Source of the DNA: Catenovulum agarivorans YM01
GTDB lineage: Bacteria > Pseudomonadota > Gammaproteobacteria > Enterobacterales > Alteromonadaceae
NCBI RefSeq assembly: GCF_000281085.1
Contig: NZ_JH767522.1
Span: 229,918-293,917, forward strand
DNA length: 64,000 nucleotides
Direction of reading: 5' to 3'
Below are positions 10,161 to 19,572 of the stretch, in pieces. The notes beneath the pieces were generated by a model, which had not been told where the DNA came from, ran no database searches, and was given only the letters and a program-made list of their open reading frames with translations. A program made the position numbers and the translations under genes. Position 1 is the stretch's first letter, and the number at the start of each line of letters is the position of its first letter.

Positions 10161-10672
10161 TGTTGCCACTCTGATTCAAGTAATTCAGCTTGGCCATTGG
10201 CATATTTAACTTCGAACTTGGCTTCTTTACCCGCTTTGTCGACTGTATAAAATTCGTAAATGACCTCACCTGTGGTTTGTTCACTTTCGATTATTCGCTT
10301 GGGGTTAATTTGTGGATGAATATTAGTTAATGCTTGCACCACTTCAGCTGGGCATTGAGCAAGGACTAAATCTCTTTGGATCTCCACTATTTGCCATTTG
10401 CCGTTTTGCTCTAGCATGTCAAATTCGATTTCATTACCGTCGGCATCTAAACCCTCTACATCAATATATACATGACCATGTTTAAATTCTTTTTCTGCTT
10501 GTTGTGCGGTAAACCCTGGCCGTGCCTGTACAATAATTTTCATCACCTCAGCTGGTATATCACTTACTGCTATATCCTCTTTATGATTTAAGCTAGCACC
10601 AACCTGTTTGCCTGCAGACATAACACTAAATGCACTGAGCAAGAACATAGATAAAACTAAACTTTTAAACAT
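10157..10672 (-). CDS. Secreted PepSY-like domain protein
   Basis: This 171-residue protein has an N-terminal signal peptide (about residues 1-19, cleavage near VMSAG). The mature part holds two similar halves, each with an amphipathic helix (DIPAEVMKIIVQARPGF; CPAEVVQALTNIHPQI) followed by strands of the type EIEFDMLEQNGKWQIVE. This two-fold arrangement resembles PepSY/BLIP-like periplasmic proteins, which are thought to modulate peptidases or bind protein partners. The start is supported by AGAGG upstream of the ATG. It is monocistronic and convergent with the barrel protein gene. The precise role is unknown. Confidence 0.65.
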   Translation of the reverse strand: MFKSLVLSMFLLSAFSVMSAGKQVGASLNHKEDIAVSDIPAEVMKIIVQARPGFTAQQAEKEFKHGHVYIDVEGLDADGNEIEFDMLEQNGKWQIVEIQRDLVLAQCPAEVVQALTNIHPQINPKRIIESEQTTGEVIYEFYTVDKAGKEAKFEVKYANGQAELLESEWQH

Positions 10673-10892
10673 AATTGCCTCTATTTGATTAAATATTCCA
10701 ACCCAATCAAATTAGCAACAAGTGTTAGACAACAAAACAAAATATCAATTACATTCATGTATTACAAAAATAACTAAGAAATATAGTTCGAGTTATTGCA
10801 TTCGAATTCATAGCGCTATTTTTTTGCAGAATGAACAAGCTGATCCATACTCAATACTATTACGAACAATAACAACTAGTGGCAGCTTACTT

Positions 10893-12410
10893 ATGACTTT
10901 GCGAGAAAAGCCGTATTTAAACTTTTGGCAAATCTGGAACATGTGTTTTGGCTTTTTAGGCATCCAAATTGGCTTTGCCTTGCAAAACGCCAATACCAGT
11001 CGAATATTTCAAACCCTAGGTGCAGATTACAATAATCTACCAATCCTCTGGCTTGCAGCGCCAATAACAGGTTTGGTCATTCAACCTATAATTGGCCATA
11101 TGAGTGATAAAACTTGGGGCAAACTGGGTCGCCGCCGCCCTTATTTTTTATGGGGCGCTTTGCTCGCTTCCGCTGCACTGATAATCATGCCTAATTCACC
11201 GACACTATGGTTTGCCGCCAGTATGCTGTGGATTATGGATGCATCGATTAATGTTTCTATGGAGCCCTTTAGAGCTTTTGTTGGTGACATGATGCCACAA
11301 AAGCAACGGCCAAAAGGCTACGCGATGCAAACCTTTTTCATTGGTGTTGGTGCTGTCTCAGCTTCTATGCTGCCGTGGATTATGACCAACTGGTTTGATG
11401 TTGCGAATACAGCTCCGCCGGGTGAAATCCCTGACAGTGTTAAGTACGCGTTTTACGTTGGTGGTATTAGCTTTTTCTTGGCCGTCGCTTGGACTGTGTT
11501 CACAACTAAAGAATACAACCCAGAAGAAATGGCCGAGTTTGAGAAATTTGAAAAAATGCAACGCGGCTTAGCCGAAGATCACCAAGTGGTAGCGGATAGA
11601 TCAATCAGTAAGTTTGTTGCACATGGCGTTTTGTGGTTCCTCGCCGGGCTCATTTTAACGGCCTTTTTTGTTGGGCTAAATCTAGACAAACAACTGTATA
11701 TTTTGTCCGGCGGCTGCATGGTTTTCGCTTGTGTACAATGGGCAGTTGCTCTATTGAAATCGAAAAATTGCACCGAAAATGGTTTTGTTGAAGTGGTTGA
11801 AGATTTATTTGCTATGCCAACAGCTATGCGCCAACTTGCCGTTGTGCAATTTTTCTCTTGGTTTGCACTATTTGCAATGTGGATTTATGGCACGGCAGCA
11901 GTTGCCGAACATCATTTTGGTAGTGGCGACCCAACATCCGCTGCTTTTGCTGAAGGCGCTGATTGGTGGGGCGTTTTATCCGCCGCTTACAATGGTTATG
12001 CCGCGATTGCCGCAATTATAATTCCAATTATAGTTGCTAAAGTTGGCGTAAAACTTGGCCATATGATCAACCTATGGATTGGTGCACTGGGCTTTTTATC
12101 TTTCCTCGTGGTTGAAGATCCAGCTTGGTTATTGCTATCAACCGTAGGTGTCGGTTTTGCTTGGGCATCAATCTTATCGCTACCCTATAGTATGTTATCT
12201 AATGTTTTGCCATCACATAAATTAGGTGTGTATATGGGTATATTCAATTTCTTTATTGTGTTGCCTCAAATACTTGCTGCAGCCGTGCTTGGTTTTATTA
12301 TCACCGAGTTATTGGACGCAAAACCAATCTATGGTTTTGCGATAGGTGGCATTAGTTGGTTTATTGCTGGCTTTACCGTGTTGTTAGTTAAACTGCCAAA
12401 TGAGGATTAA
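10893..12410 (+). CDS. MFS sugar transporter (SLC45/GPH-like)
   Basis: This inner-membrane protein of about 505 residues has roughly twelve hydrophobic segments. The N-terminus NFWQIWNMCFGFLGIQIGFA, the loop with GHMSDKTWGKLGRRRP and the GYAMQTFF helix are typical of the sucrose/maltose-type SLC45 group near the GPH family, usually proton-coupled disaccharide importers. I start at the ATG at 10893 because family members begin just before the LNFWQIW motif. An in-frame ATG at 10722 would add 57 residues of non-membrane, low-quality sequence. No clear Shine-Dalgarno supports either. The substrate is not visible. The polysaccharide genes further along suggest an oligosaccharide, which is inference. 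Confidence 0.85.
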   Translation: MTLREKPYLNFWQIWNMCFGFLGIQIGFALQNANTSRIFQTLGADYNNLPILWLAAPITGLVIQPIIGHMSDKTWGKLGRRRPYFLWGALLASAALIIMPNSPTLWFAASMLWIMDASINVSMEPFRAFVGDMMPQKQRPKGYAMQTFFIGVGAVSASMLPWIMTNWFDVANTAPPGEIPDSVKYAFYVGGISFFLAVAWTVFTTKEYNPEEMAEFEKFEKMQRGLAEDHQVVADRSISKFVAHGVLWFLAGLILTAFFVGLNLDKQLYILSGGCMVFACVQWAVALLKSKNCTENGFVEVVEDLFAMPTAMRQLAVVQFFSWFALFAMWIYGTAAVAEHHFGSGDPTSAAFAEGADWWGVLSAAYNGYAAIAAIIIPIIVAKVGVKLGHMINLWIGALGFLSFLVVEDPAWLLLSTVGVGFAWASILSLPYSMLSNVLPSHKLGVYMGIFNFFIVLPQILAAAVLGFIITELLDAKPIYGFAIGGISWFIAGFTVLLVKLPNED

Positions 12411-12430
12411 GCTGAGTTTGTTTGCTTAAG

Positions 12431-12474
12431 TATATGGGGTGGAATACCTGCCTTCAGAGTTGAAGCCCCATATA
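12431..12474 (+). terminator. Stem-loop after the sugar transporter
   Basis: TATATGGGG (12431-12439) and CCCCATATA (12466-12474) form a perfect 9-bp stem with a 26-base loop, 20 bases after the transporter stop. It lacks a T tract, so it may be a transcript-end structure rather than a classical intrinsic terminator. Confidence 0.45.
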
Positions 12475-12562
12475 GAATGAAGGAAATGTCAGTTTTAAAG
12501 GTTCTGTGCACCTTTGATTATGTGCAACCAAGCATACTCAAAGCATGATTTTCTAAAACTTC

Positions 12563-12617
12563 AAAAGATATGGATATCTTTTGGGAGCGGCCAGGGACTG
12601 GCGAAAAGCGTTTTTAG
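12563..12617 (+). repeat. Dispersed hairpin element, copy A
   Basis: AAAAGATAT (12563-12571), GG, ATATCTTTT (12574-12582) is a perfect inverted repeat centred on ATGGAT. It is followed directly by a conserved box of the form GNGAGCGNNCAGGGA, then AGCGTTT about 12 bases later. The same architecture occurs at 41407-41456 with a completely different stem. This suggests a mobile or structural intergenic element rather than chance. Confidence 0.55.
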
Positions 12618-12777
12618 AAAATTATGCTTCAAATGGGCTTATGTGCACTAATTCACAGCGGTTTTGCGAAAGTTATGCTCTCGCTCTTTTGGCCATATTG
12701 CACATGCCGAACAGCGCTTTTAGAAAATTATGCTTCAAATGGGCTCTGTTGCACGTATTCACAGCGTTTTTGTGAAT
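12608..12777. repeat. Imperfect direct repeat pair, 106-bp offset
   Basis: About 64 bases starting at 12608 recur at 12714. The shared core is TTTTAGAAAATTATGCTTC followed by AAATGGGCT, and both copies continue into a TTCACAGCG sequence. The reverse complement of the core also appears at 12542-12558. No coding content was recognised. Confidence 0.6.
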
Positions 12778-12839
12778 AATACCTCATTCACGTTTTGACT
12801 TCTCTGGCACAATTTTTCTAGCGATAAAACGGCCAACAC

Positions 12840-15041
12840 CTACTTAATTTGATAAGTATAAACCCCATCCCAATTATCCGGCGGTGGTGACTGTTGATAA
12901 CCACTTATGCGCTGCATAAAAAGCTGATACAGCGCATCAGAAACCAATTGTTTATCCAATAAACTGCGTAAATGCCTGACAGCCTCAGACCAATTTTGCT
13001 GCCGATAAGCCGACAAAAACTCGGCAAATTCAGAAACAATTCCTTTAGCATAATCCCCTTTATTCGATGGCAAACAAAGCTGATAAATAGCCACTGCTTG
13101 TTGTTTACCTTTAACCCTAACCGCATCAATTTCACGGATCATCCAAGGGCTGCTCGCCACTAGCTCAAAAGTATGTTCACCAAGCAAAATCTCACAACCA
13201 TATTGCTTAGTTAACCCCTCTAAGCGTGATGCTAAATTAACTTCATCGCCAATCACTGTATAAGCCATTCTAAACTCAGAGCCCATATTGCCGACATGCA
13301 TCAAGCCAGTATTAATACCAATACCAGTTTGCAGTTGTGGCCAATTTTTGCTGGCAAAATCTTTATTAACTTTATCTAATGCTTGCTGCATTTCAACCGC
13401 AGCAGCCACAGCTTCAAACGAATGATTAGGGTTATCCACCGGTGCACCCCAAAATGCCATAATCGCATCCCCCATATACTTATCTATGGTGCCATTGTGC
13501 TTGTGGATAATACGGGTCATCACAGTTAAATATTGATTCATCAAATCAGATAAATCATTGGCCGATAACTGCTCTGAGATGCGGGTAAAATCACGAATAT
13601 CGGTAAACAATACAGTCAGCTGCTTTTGTTGACCCTGCAGTTGATATTTATCTGGCGATTTCGCCATATCCGCGACTAAACTTGGCGGCACATATTGACC
13701 AAACCTTCGAACAATAAAATCTTTTTGTCTATGCTCCATAATCAACTTATAGGCAATTAACAAAACAGCTGTTAAAAACCAATAACTGGTTTGACTCGCC
13801 AGTGGCATATATATTTTTTGCGACCACAAAACAAAACTGACCACAAATAAACCAACTAAAACAGACAAGGCGTAAACAATCTGCCAGCTTGGGTTATTAA
13901 TGCGATACAACAAGATTAATAACAAAGACAATAACAAGAACAAACCAAGCTGCATCACCAAGGGCTGATGAATTGGAGCGACAATTTGTTCGGTTAATAA
14001 ACCATGAATAATCGACGCATGCACCTCAACACCAGGTACAGCTTTAGCAAATGGCGTGGTTCGCAAATCTAATAAACCAGCTGAATCTGTGCCTAACAGC
14101 ACCAACTTACCTTTAAGCTCCTCAACTGGAATTTGCTGTCGCAGGATATCCACTATCGAATAATAAGCAAATTGATACGCTCCACCTGTGTATGGCACTA
14201 ACACAGCGGCTTGTTTATCTACTGGAATATCGTATCCGTTTAACTGAATACCTGCCAGTTGATTCACCTCAGTTCCATCCGTTTGTTTTACTTGTGCAAA
14301 ATTAGCGATTATTTTTTGTTGTTTAGCCACTCTGGCCATTTCTAATGCAAGTGAAGGATAAACATAACCTTGATATTGCTGCAGTAAGGGTACGCGCCTA
14401 AATACTCCATCTTCATCTAACAATGAATTATCGAAAAAACCTGCACCAGAAGCGGCTTGGTGAAATATTGGCAAATTAGCAATAAAAGACTGCGCAGCCA
14501 CCAAACTAGAATTTCGTGTTTGCGCCAAAGGCACAGGAAGATTGTTTTTATTCGCTTGTTTATTTTGTGCAAAAACCAAACCAGCAACCACTTTGTGCTC
14601 TGCCATTTGTTCTGCAAACATTTGGTCAAATTGCAGTTGAGGTTTAAAACTTTGGTAAGCTTGTTGAAATAACGCTTGTTGCTGCAACTCAGTTTGATTA
14701 AGAATATCCAACACTTCGATTGCTGTTGTATCTGAGCTTTCAGCAAACACAGTATCAAAGCCAATTAGGTTAATTTGATAATGGTTAAACAAGCTTTCGA
14801 GCAACTGCGCCAATACATCTCGCCGCCACGGCCATTGGCCTAATTCAGCTATGCTTTTTTCATCAATATTAGCGATCACGACTTGCGGCTTGCCTAAATC
14901 AGCTGCTTGATGAGTGATTTGCCAATCGTACAAAGCATGTTCGAGTTTGGACAATAAACGTAATGACGCAAACTCGCTAATATGGGTTAAATGGCCAAAC
15001 AAACTCGCTAAAATACAAATCCAAAATAGCCACTTACGCAT
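12840..15041 (-). CDS. CHASE2-domain adenylate/guanylate cyclase
   Basis: This 733-residue membrane protein has an N-terminal signal-anchor helix and an extracytoplasmic CHASE2 sensor domain (about residues 25-340, with DIDEKS/GFDTVFAES-type motifs and LLGTDSAGLLDLR). Three transmembrane helices follow (about 345-440), then a class III nucleotide cyclase domain (about 470-655). The metal-binding aspartates are in LFTDIRDFTR and DKYMGDAIMAF, and the purine/transition-state region includes YTVIGDEVNLASRLEGL. It should make cAMP (or cGMP) in response to a periplasmic signal. The FecR-domain gene ends 29 bases upstream on the same strand, a pairing often seen with CHASE2 cyclases, so the two are probably co-transcribed and functionally linked. 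The signal is unknown. Confidence 0.9.
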   Translation of the reverse strand: MRKWLFWICILASLFGHLTHISEFASLRLLSKLEHALYDWQITHQAADLGKPQVVIANIDEKSIAELGQWPWRRDVLAQLLESLFNHYQINLIGFDTVFAESSDTTAIEVLDILNQTELQQQALFQQAYQSFKPQLQFDQMFAEQMAEHKVVAGLVFAQNKQANKNNLPVPLAQTRNSSLVAAQSFIANLPIFHQAASGAGFFDNSLLDEDGVFRRVPLLQQYQGYVYPSLALEMARVAKQQKIIANFAQVKQTDGTEVNQLAGIQLNGYDIPVDKQAAVLVPYTGGAYQFAYYSIVDILRQQIPVEELKGKLVLLGTDSAGLLDLRTTPFAKAVPGVEVHASIIHGLLTEQIVAPIHQPLVMQLGLFLLLSLLLILLYRINNPSWQIVYALSVLVGLFVVSFVLWSQKIYMPLASQTSYWFLTAVLLIAYKLIMEHRQKDFIVRRFGQYVPPSLVADMAKSPDKYQLQGQQKQLTVLFTDIRDFTRISEQLSANDLSDLMNQYLTVMTRIIHKHNGTIDKYMGDAIMAFWGAPVDNPNHSFEAVAAAVEMQQALDKVNKDFASKNWPQLQTGIGINTGLMHVGNMGSEFRMAYTVIGDEVNLASRLEGLTKQYGCEILLGEHTFELVASSPWMIREIDAVRVKGKQQAVAIYQLCLPSNKGDYAKGIVSEFAEFLSAYRQQNWSEAVRHLRSLLDKQLVSDALYQLFMQRISGYQQSPPPDNWDGVYTYQIK

Positions 15042-15070
15042 AATAATAATCTTTAGCTTGATGCTGTATG

Positions 15071-15805
15071 TTAATAGTCTAAATCAATATCCGAATAATC
15101 GTTTAACGCTGAAAAAGGGGTTGGTAAACCCAATATTGCATTAATTAGCATAATCTCGTCATCACCATGATTTAGCATAGGCGCAGGTTGAATTAACTGA
15201 CCTTTTTCACCATTGGCAAGGACAAAACGAGGAGAGTCATGATGTGTTGTGCGGATCGCTTCAAAACTAGTTGAATCTTCACTGGCGGTTAAATCAACTT
15301 TACCATAACAAGTACAGACATAACTCCGATCATGCTCAGACTCGGCATAAACTGCTGTGCCGCGTATTCCGATTGTTGCTGTGGTTGTTGTGGTTGTATG
15401 CTTTTCAGCACCTTCACGTTTACCAAACACAGACATCAATTTACCTTTTAATAACTGAGCACCGGTTTCTATCTGCTGAGCGTCGGATGATAAAATAACT
15501 TCACTATTTTCACGTAACAAATGTGCATCTTTACCGACAACAAATATCAATTCGCTATTTTCACTGGTTTCTATTGCTGCATTGGTGGGAATTTTTGTTT
15601 GTTGATTGGCTAGCTCTCCGTTAACTCGTACTTTTCCTTTCAAACGAAAGATAGATTCACCTTCTTCCATAGGTTTTGGCACTTTACCTAATGCATAAAC
15701 AATTTGTGAAAAAGCTAAATTAGAAAAAGTTCCAGCACCAGCAACCGCAATTAGCTTTTTTAATAATTGACGTCTAACCATAGACGTTTTAATCGCTGAA
15801 TTCAT
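15071..15805 (-). CDS. FecR-domain periplasmic protein
   Basis: This 244-residue exported protein has an N-terminus with RRQLLKKL before a hydrophobic stretch and AFS, which could be a Tat-like or ordinary signal peptide. The FecR domain (about residues 45-170) shows the usual beta pattern, including LKGKVRVNG, TNAAIETSENSELIFVVG, LLRENSEVIL and TATIGIRGTAVYAES. A Cys-x-Cys (CTC) follows near residue 170. FecR domains transmit envelope signals or bind partner sensors. Sitting 29 bases before the CHASE2 cyclase, it is likely the cyclase's periplasmic partner (inference). An AAGGGG sequence precedes the ATG. Confidence 0.85.
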   Translation of the reverse strand: MNSAIKTSMVRRQLLKKLIAVAGAGTFSNLAFSQIVYALGKVPKPMEEGESIFRLKGKVRVNGELANQQTKIPTNAAIETSENSELIFVVGKDAHLLRENSEVILSSDAQQIETGAQLLKGKLMSVFGKREGAEKHTTTTTTATIGIRGTAVYAESEHDRSYVCTCYGKVDLTASEDSTSFEAIRTTHHDSPRFVLANGEKGQLIQPAPMLNHGDDEIMLINAILGLPTPFSALNDYSDIDLDY

Positions 15806-15949
15806 CCCTACCCCTTGTAAATCTCAGATATTATTTTTAGATTAGACCAGATATGTGCAAAATGTATTTCAAATTCACTGCGGGTGAAGACTTTGGTTAA
15901 TTTTTAAACAAAAGTCAATTTAAATATTAGCGGCAAACCAATCTGGGTA

Positions 15950-16909
15950 CTATTGTTTGACTAGATAACATGAGTTTTTGCTTGGCGCTTTACCCTTTTT
16001 ATAGGTAACCGGATGATGCTTGTTTACAGTCGAAATTAATCGGCCACTCTTATTCTCACGATATACATAACGCCCATTTTTTTCGCTAATAAATTTTCCT
16101 ATTAACTGCGTATATATGTTCTCAGGTGTTTTAAAAGTAGACGCTACATCAGCAGCACATTTATTTTCCAGCGGATCGTGTAGATCAAATAACATTAAAT
16201 CTATAGTTTCAACTACTGCATGGTTTAATGTTTCAATAAACAATTTTGCATCATCATCCGCCCAACGTCTTAAAGAGTCGTCTCGACCGCTGCCAGTCGA
16301 TAAAGACTCGTAATAGAATTGGTTGTAGTAACTAGGTTGCGGCTGCTTATCCAAAGTCTTTGCGTTTTTCGTATAAATTCGTGCTTCAGTTACTAAAGTT
16401 AGGCTTTTAGCTCGGTTTACAAATCGATATTCTGACGACAGCAATAACAGAGCCTCACCCTCTTTTAACTCTGAAATTCGTTGCGATAAAGCTTGATTTG
16501 TTAGAGGTATTTTTGTTGCCTCAGTACCCTCTACACTCACCGAATATTTACGCGATATAGTAGTCATCAGTAGTTTCTGATGCTCTTTCCTAAAATCATA
16601 CTCTCCAACATATCGATAAAGTTGCTGCATCGCTCCTGCTGCTGCATCCTTTTTATTAGCGTTGATACTACTTTCAACTATAGCAGACACTGCATAACCT
16701 AGAGCACCGCCATTCATCACTGCATATGTATGATCAATCCTTTCTAACTCTACGTCTGGGTAGATCTGATCTTGAGCCACAAAGTTATAGATAACCAGAT
16801 TTTTAATGCTGTCGTTATTTGTCAAAGGCACATGTTTTGGGGCAGATGTATTAGCGCAAGCTTGCAATAATATTGCCATTGTAAAGATTACAAAGTATCG
16901 TTTATTCAT
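15950..16909 (-). CDS. Outer-membrane or periplasmic lipoprotein, unknown
   Basis: This 319-residue protein starts with a type II signal peptide: MNKRYFVIFTMAILLQAC, lipobox LQAC with Cys18. The mature part has mixed alpha/beta character with a GGALGYAVSAIVESS hydrophobic helix (about 70-85) and an acidic/aromatic central region. I do not recognise a family. It lies upstream of, and on the same strand as, the FecR/CHASE2 cyclase pair, but 144 bases separate it, so co-transcription is possible rather than shown. Confidence 0.7.
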   Translation of the reverse strand: MNKRYFVIFTMAILLQACANTSAPKHVPLTNNDSIKNLVIYNFVAQDQIYPDVELERIDHTYAVMNGGALGYAVSAIVESSINANKKDAAAGAMQQLYRYVGEYDFRKEHQKLLMTTISRKYSVSVEGTEATKIPLTNQALSQRISELKEGEALLLLSSEYRFVNRAKSLTLVTEARIYTKNAKTLDKQPQPSYYNQFYYESLSTGSGRDDSLRRWADDDAKLFIETLNHAVVETIDLMLFDLHDPLENKCAADVASTFKTPENIYTQLIGKFISEKNGRYVYRENKSGRLISTVNKHHPVTYKKGKAPSKNSCYLVKQ

Positions 16910-17025
16910 CTCAAACCTTGATTTTTATAATATGTTCCGAGTGCAGCGCAAGCTATGCTGTTACGCACCAAGCAAAAACACAATATTATATTACTTCCAG
17001 ATAACTTTTAACAAAATATCAACCA

Positions 17026-18375
17026 ATGCCTAATTTGAATACGTATGCACCAACAATTAAATTAACTAAAAATTTACAAAACATAGCAATTTTAAGCCCA
17101 AATGGCGGTGGCAAACAGATGTTTGCTAAAACCCTCATAGAACAACTACAACTGCAAAATAAACAAGTTGGGTTAGTTTCGTTTGAAAGCCAGCAGCAAA
17201 CTTATGAACATGAATTAAAAATAGATTTATCAGATATTACCAACGAAGTTGACCCTGGCACACTCGCCAAAGACTTTTTACCGGCAGATAAACTTAACCA
17301 CCCGCTTATCAAAGCACTTCATTTAGAGCATAGACTCAACACAGGTTATCGTAGCTTAAGCTCGGGTGAAGGGCGAAAATTATTACTGCTAAAAGAAATA
17401 TTTGCCGGCAGCCAAGTGCTGATTTGTGACAACCCGTTTGATAGTTTAGATACCAACTCATGCGATGCCTTATCCAGCGCCCTAGAACAAGTTAGCCACG
17501 CTGGCGTGCAAGTTATATTAATGCTAAGCAATCTGGTTGATTTACCCAACTGGATTGAACAACTAGCTTGGTTAAATCAACAACAATTTGAAGTATTGGG
17601 GGCAAACAACTCAAGCAATCAACAAATCATCAAAAACCACTTTGCTGATTTAGTTAAACAAGATGGGCAGTGGCCACAAAACTATAAACGCCTAGCTGAT
17701 TATCCACATACTAATATTGCCGAGTTGATTGACTGCCAAGTCATTTACGACGGCCAAGCTATATTCCCAGCACAAAGTTTAACCATTAAACCACTGCAAC
17801 ATACCTTGATAACAGGTGCCAATGGCAGTGGCAAATCAACCTTGTTACAGCTAATAACAGGGGATTGCCCACAGTGTTTTAGCAATAATGTAACTGTGTT
17901 TGGTTTTAGGCGTGGCAAAGGAGAAACTATTTGGGACATTAAAAAGCACATTGGATTAGTAAGCGCCGACTTACACAGAAACTACCGAGTAAACTGCAAT
18001 GTACTCACAGTGGTACTATCAGGTTTATTTGATTCTATTGGTGTGTATAAACAAGTTGAAGCCAGCCAAATACAAATAGCAAAACAATGGTTGAACAAAG
18101 TAGGCTTAGCCGATAAAAGCCAAATATTATTTAACCAACTGAGTTTTGGTGAACAAAGGTTAGTATTAATCGCTCGGGCACTGGTTAAAACACCACTTAT
18201 GTTGGTATTAGACGAACCCACATTAGGTTTAGACGAAAGTAACCGTCAGCGCATTCTGCAGTTTTTACAAAGCATAGAGCAACAACAATACTCAACCATA
18301 TTGATGGTCAGCCACAGGCAAGATGAACATTTAGCTTTATTTAAACAAAGAATCCATTTGGCGGCTGATAGCTGA
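17026..18375 (+). CDS. modF: ModF-like double ABC ATPase
   Basis: This 449-residue cytoplasmic protein has two ABC ATPase domains and no membrane segments. The first (about 10-220) has a degenerate P-loop, SPNGGGKQ at 24-31 with Gln where Ser/Thr is normal, plus the signature LSSGEGRKLL. The second (about 240-445) has an intact Walker A GANGSGKST at 264-272, signature LSFGEQRLVLIARAL and Walker B LMLVLDEPTLGLD. The layout matches ModF/PhrA, a molybdate-associated ATPase of poorly known role. There are no mod transport genes nearby. It stands 52 bases upstream of purC on the same strand. The degenerate first site suggests asymmetric ATP hydrolysis. Confidence 0.82.
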   Translation: MPNLNTYAPTIKLTKNLQNIAILSPNGGGKQMFAKTLIEQLQLQNKQVGLVSFESQQQTYEHELKIDLSDITNEVDPGTLAKDFLPADKLNHPLIKALHLEHRLNTGYRSLSSGEGRKLLLLKEIFAGSQVLICDNPFDSLDTNSCDALSSALEQVSHAGVQVILMLSNLVDLPNWIEQLAWLNQQQFEVLGANNSSNQQIIKNHFADLVKQDGQWPQNYKRLADYPHTNIAELIDCQVIYDGQAIFPAQSLTIKPLQHTLITGANGSGKSTLLQLITGDCPQCFSNNVTVFGFRRGKGETIWDIKKHIGLVSADLHRNYRVNCNVLTVVLSGLFDSIGVYKQVEASQIQIAKQWLNKVGLADKSQILFNQLSFGEQRLVLIARALVKTPLMLVLDEPTLGLDESNRQRILQFLQSIEQQQYSTILMVSHRQDEHLALFKQRIHLAADS

Positions 18376-18427
18376 ATTTGTTATTATCCGCGCTTGATTT
18401 TCTTCCAACCAATGCAGGAATAAATAA

Positions 18428-19531
18428 ATGAGCTTAGCGGACTCTGTTTTAGCGGTAAACGACGATTTACCAATACGTACCGACAAACCCGTACACAGTG
18501 GTAAAGTACGTTCGGTTTATTGGTTAACTGAAGCCGACTCAAAACGACTAATTGCCGAAAAAGGTTACGATGTGCGTGCAGATGCACCTTTAGCCATTAT
18601 GGTAATTAGTGATCGTATTTCTGCATTTGATTGCATTTGGCATGGCGAAGAAGGTTTGCAAGGTGTGCCGGGCAAAGGTGCCGCGTTAAACGCAGTTTCA
18701 AACCATTGGTTTAAATTATTTAAAGAAAATGGTTTAGCCGACAGCCATATTTTAGATATTCCACACCCATTTGTCTGGATAGTGCAAAAAGCCAAACCAG
18801 TAAAAATTGAGGCAATTTGTCGCCAATATATCACTGGCTCTATGTGGCGCGCTTACAGCAAAGGTGAACGCGATTTTTGTGGTATTCAATTACCAGAAGG
18901 TTTACAAAAAGACCAAAAATTACCTGACTTGTTAATGACACCTTCTACCAAAGGTATCTTAACTGGCATTCCAAACGTACCAGAGCAAGACGACGTAAAC
19001 ATTACTCGCGAAGACATTACCAACAATTTTGCTGCGTTTAACTTTTCGTCAATTGACGATGTTGCATTGTACGAAAAATTACTCAAAGAAGGATTTGGTG
19101 TAATTAGCGACGCACTTGCGGCCATTGACCAAATATTTGTTGATACCAAATTTGAATTTGGTTACGTAGAAGATGCTAGTGGCAATGAAAAACTGATTTA
19201 TATGGATGAAGTAGGCACACCTGATTCATCACGTATATGGGATGGCGCAGCTTACCAAGCAGGCAAAATTGTTGAAAACTCAAAAGAAGGTTTCCGCCAA
19301 TTATTGTTAAACCACTTCCCAGATCCTGACATCTTATTAAACAAAGACAGAATGGATGAGCGCAGTGCATTAGCACGTGACAACGCATTACCGGTAGAAG
19401 TATTAATGCAAGTATCGAAAACTTACATTGATATTGCTGAAAAGATAACAGGCGAAAAAGTACATTTATCAGATAATCCAAAAGCAGAGATTATTCAAAT
19501 ATTGCGCGAGCAATATAGTTTGGTGGATTAA
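18428..19531 (+). CDS. purC: SAICAR synthase (purine biosynthesis)
   Basis: This 367-residue phosphoribosylaminoimidazole-succinocarboxamide synthase joins aspartate to CAIR using ATP to give SAICAR in de novo purine synthesis. The motifs [10 protein letters not shown] near the N-terminus (nucleotide loop), [31 protein letters not shown] and [13 protein letters not shown] are all present. It belongs to the longer class found in Vibrio and Alteromonas rather than the 237-residue E. coli type. AGGA precedes the ATG. The stop codon lies in the loop of a perfect 8-bp hairpin (19519-19539). Confidence 0.96.
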   Translation: MSLADSVLAVNDDLPIRTDKPVHSGKVRSVYWLTEADSKRLIAEKGYDVRADAPLAIMVISDRISAFDCIWHGEEGLQGVPGKGAALNAVSNHWFKLFKENGLADSHILDIPHPFVWIVQKAKPVKIEAICRQYITGSMWRAYSKGERDFCGIQLPEGLQKDQKLPDLLMTPSTKGILTGIPNVPEQDDVNITREDITNNFAAFNFSSIDDVALYEKLLKEGFGVISDALAAIDQIFVDTKFEFGYVEDASGNEKLIYMDEVGTPDSSRIWDGAAYQAGKIVENSKEGFRQLLLNHFPDPDILLNKDRMDERSALARDNALPVEVLMQVSKTYIDIAEKITGEKVHLSDNPKAEIIQILREQYSLVD

Positions 19532-19572
19532 CCACCAAACCCTGTAGCTTGAGTTAGCTAGCTCGCAGCTAC
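19519..19572. terminator. Two hairpins between convergent purC and LURP-one gene
   Basis: TTTGGTGG (19519-19526) pairs with CCACCAAA (19532-19539), with the purC stop codon in the 5-base loop. A second inverted repeat, GTAGCT (19544-19549) with AGCTAC (19567-19572), encloses a nearly palindromic GAGTTAGCTAGCTC. Neither has a T tract, so intrinsic termination is possible but not certain. Confidence 0.45.

Larger units (their letters stand above)
12411..12839. other. Gene-free stretch with nested hairpins and repeats
   Basis: No convincing gene lies in these 429 bases. They hold a stem-loop (12431-12474), outer inverted arms (12542-12558 with 12612-12628, one mismatch) that enclose a 9-bp perfect hairpin (12563-12582), and two direct repeats 106 bases apart (12608-12671 and 12714-12777). 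The central hairpin is copy A of the dispersed element described separately. A 64-codon plus-strand frame here has no recognisable content. Confidence 0.6.

Noticed and set aside
10722-10892. 57-residue N-terminal extension of the sugar transporter
   Set aside because: The extra residues do not resemble the family, which begins just before the NFWQIW motif, and no ribosome site supports the earlier ATG.
12581-12775. 64-codon plus-strand frame after the sugar transporter
   Set aside because: It overlaps the hairpin and direct-repeat cluster, includes repeat-derived sequence twice and shows no domain.
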